Of a stretch of DNA of 64,000 bases, positions 62,771 through 64,000 are shown one piece after another. The position numbers and the translations under genes are program-made. The DNA is taken from the NCBI RefSeq assembly GCF_018860765.1, contig NZ_JAHKPV010000001.1, positions 181,704 through 245,703 on the forward strand, in the 5' to 3' direction. Every line of letters begins with the position of its first letter. The stretch's first letter is position 1. The notes under the pieces were generated by a model. The model had not been told where the DNA came from, made no database searches, and saw nothing but the letters and a program-made list of their open reading frames with translations. This DNA is from Marinobacter salexigens. Lineage in GTDB: Bacteria; Pseudomonadota; Gammaproteobacteria; Pseudomonadales; Oleiphilaceae.

Positions 62771-64000
62771 ATGGTCGCTAACAACGGGAGCACAGCACAG
62801 AAAGAGCAAAACCAGACCATCCTGATGGTTGAGGGGATGCGTTGTGGAAGCTGTGCTATCGCTGTTGAAGCTTTATTGAAGAAACAGCCGGGCGTTAGTG
62901 ACGCCGCTGTCAACTTCGCAGCAGACGTTGCCATGGTTTGCTGGGATGGAGAAAAGCCGCCCTTGGCCGAGCTTCAGCAAGCTGTTGCCCGCCTGGGCTA
63001 CCGTTTGCACAGTTCGGTTGACCCAGACCGCAGCAAGCTGCAAGCAGCGTCGGTGCGCAAGCATCTACAAAGTCGCCTCGCCGTTGCAGTGGTTTTCGGC
63101 ATGTGGTGCATGATGCCAGCCCTGCTGATTTATCTGGCTCCACTGGGTGCAGTAGAGTCGGAAGCTCTATGGCCACTTGCGCTGGCCAGCGGCCTGTTCG
63201 CTGCGCCAGTTGTGCTCTATTCAGGCTCCCACTTCTACCGGGTGGGCTGGCGAACCCTTATTGCAGGTGCGCCGGGCCTAGATAGCCTGATCTTTCTGGC
63301 GGTATTCGCGGCCTGCATAATCTCGGCTTGGCAACTCACCGCTGGCAGATATCACGTGTACTTCGACGCCGCCGTTATGCTGATCACTTTCCAACTAATC
63401 GCGAGATTACTGGATACCAGCGTGCGTCGGCGCGCCTCGGAAATCATCCGCCGCTATCTTCAGCACGTACCCGAACAGGTCACCCTAAGAACCGCGACAG
63501 GAAAACTGGAAACCTGGCCAGCCGCAGATATTAAAACCGGCGAACGTATTGTGCTCCGGGCCGGTGAACAATTGGCGCTGGATGGCTTGATTGTGCATGG
63601 GCAAGGTCAAGCCGATCTCGCCATGCTGACGGGCGAGCACATGCCGCAGTCACTTAGCCCGGGCGCCGAATTGCTAGCAGGCTGCCAGTTGCTCGAAGGG
63701 GAGCTTGAACTGGTCATAACCGCCAGCACCGGCCAGCGTCGTATCGACCGGTTATCCCGCTCCATCAGCGCTTTGCTCAGCCGCAAAACCACTCTACAGC
63801 GACTCACTGATCGCATTGCCCGCATTCTTTTACCGGTTATCCTAATTGCCGCCGCACTGGCGGTTGGCCTGGCCCTTGCTCAAGGCGTTCCGGTACCAGA
63901 GGCAGCGGCCCGTGGGCTAGCAGTTATGATCATCAGTTGCCCCTGCGCCCTCAGCTTGGCCATCCCTCTGGTGATCACCATGGGCCATGCCAATATGATC
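62771..64000 (+). CDS. Copper/heavy-metal P-type ATPase (CcoI-like), 3' end outside the window
   Basis: The first 410 codons of a P1B ATPase. An N-terminal HMA domain has the metal motif GMRCGSC (Cys25, Cys28), followed by the first membrane helices, the actuator domain with the MLTGEHMPQ loop and the CPC translocation motif SCPCALSLAIP in the sixth span. The phosphorylation motif DKTGT is expected just beyond the window. The gene starts 1 nt after the cytochrome stop. In cbb3 loci CcoI supplies copper for assembly of the CuB site, which fits its position. Confidence 0.9.
   Translation, partial: MVANNGSTAQKEQNQTILMVEGMRCGSCAIAVEALLKKQPGVSDAAVNFAADVAMVCWDGEKPPLAELQQAVARLGYRLHSSVDPDRSKLQAASVRKHLQSRLAVAVVFGMWCMMPALLIYLAPLGAVESEALWPLALASGLFAAPVVLYSGSHFYRVGWRTLIAGAPGLDSLIFLAVFAACIISAWQLTAGRYHVYFDAAVMLITFQLIARLLDTSVRRRASEIIRRYLQHVPEQVTLRTATGKLETWPAADIKTGERIVLRAGEQLALDGLIVHGQGQADLAMLTGEHMPQSLSPGAELLAGCQLLEGELELVITASTGQRRIDRLSRSISALLSRKTTLQRLTDRIARILLPVILIAAALAVGLALAQGVPVPEAAARGLAVMIISCPCALSLAIPLVITMGHANMI

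Overview
The window looks like a chromosomal segment of a marine gammaproteobacterium close to Marinobacter. This rests on the gene repertoire (PldA, bacterioferritin/Bfd, a complete phenylacetate cluster with PaaX, GcdH, YaeQ, DUF805, a cbb3-like oxidase) and on a moderate G+C composition. The genus is an inference from gene content only. No rRNA, CRISPR array, prophage or replication origin was found. One tRNA, tRNA-Arg(CCG), is present.

Layout. 1-13.6 kb is ordinary core and accessory DNA: an outer-membrane phospholipase cut by the window edge; a phosphomannomutase gene overlapping bacterioferritin; Bfd behind a near-perfect Fur box; a prolidase-like peptidase overlapping a LysR gene; a five-gene oligopeptide ABC importer; LrgAB; YaeQ; and tRNA-Arg with its terminator. 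13.6-23.1 kb is a mosaic of decayed insertion sequences (IS3 fragment, C-terminally broken IS110 transposase, frameshifted IS66 remnant). These enclose a visibly AT-richer catabolic island: LysR, TRAP transporter DctPQM, an amidase-signature hydrolase and a maleate isomerase (NicE type). 23.2-29.1 kb holds a 7TMR-DISM diguanylate cyclase, a proline-rich lipoprotein, a DUF805 protein and a porin.

29.1-35.9 kb carries a fused enoyl-CoA hydratase/3-hydroxyacyl-CoA dehydrogenase, an IclR regulator, glutaryl-CoA dehydrogenase, an acyl-CoA dehydrogenase remnant, an SBF/ACR3-like transporter and small conserved or hypothetical proteins. 36-40.4 kb encodes a CHASE hybrid histidine kinase overlapping a response regulator-GGDEF gene, followed by an EAL-domain remnant.

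40.4-59.7 kb is a phenylacetate catabolic regulon. paaY runs divergently from paaGHIJK, then follow paaABCDEZ, a convergent Liv-type ABC importer (livFGMH plus binding protein) and paaX. PaaK activates phenylacetate, PaaABCE epoxidises the CoA ester, PaaG isomerises it, PaaZ opens the ring, and PaaH and PaaJ finish beta-oxidation. PaaF is not in the cluster. A motif containing TGTATCA (three exact copies of TTTTGTATCA) occurs upstream of every paa transcription unit and is a candidate PaaX operator. The LivF protein is fused to an N-terminal hemerythrin-like domain, the most unusual architecture here.

59.9-64 kb is a compact cbb3-like oxidase operon. Its CcoN subunit appears to carry an N-terminal CcoS-like segment. 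It is followed by a CcoO-like mono-heme subunit, a short mono-heme cytochrome c in the CcoP position and a copper P-type ATPase cut by the window end. A near-consensus FNR/Anr box lies upstream.
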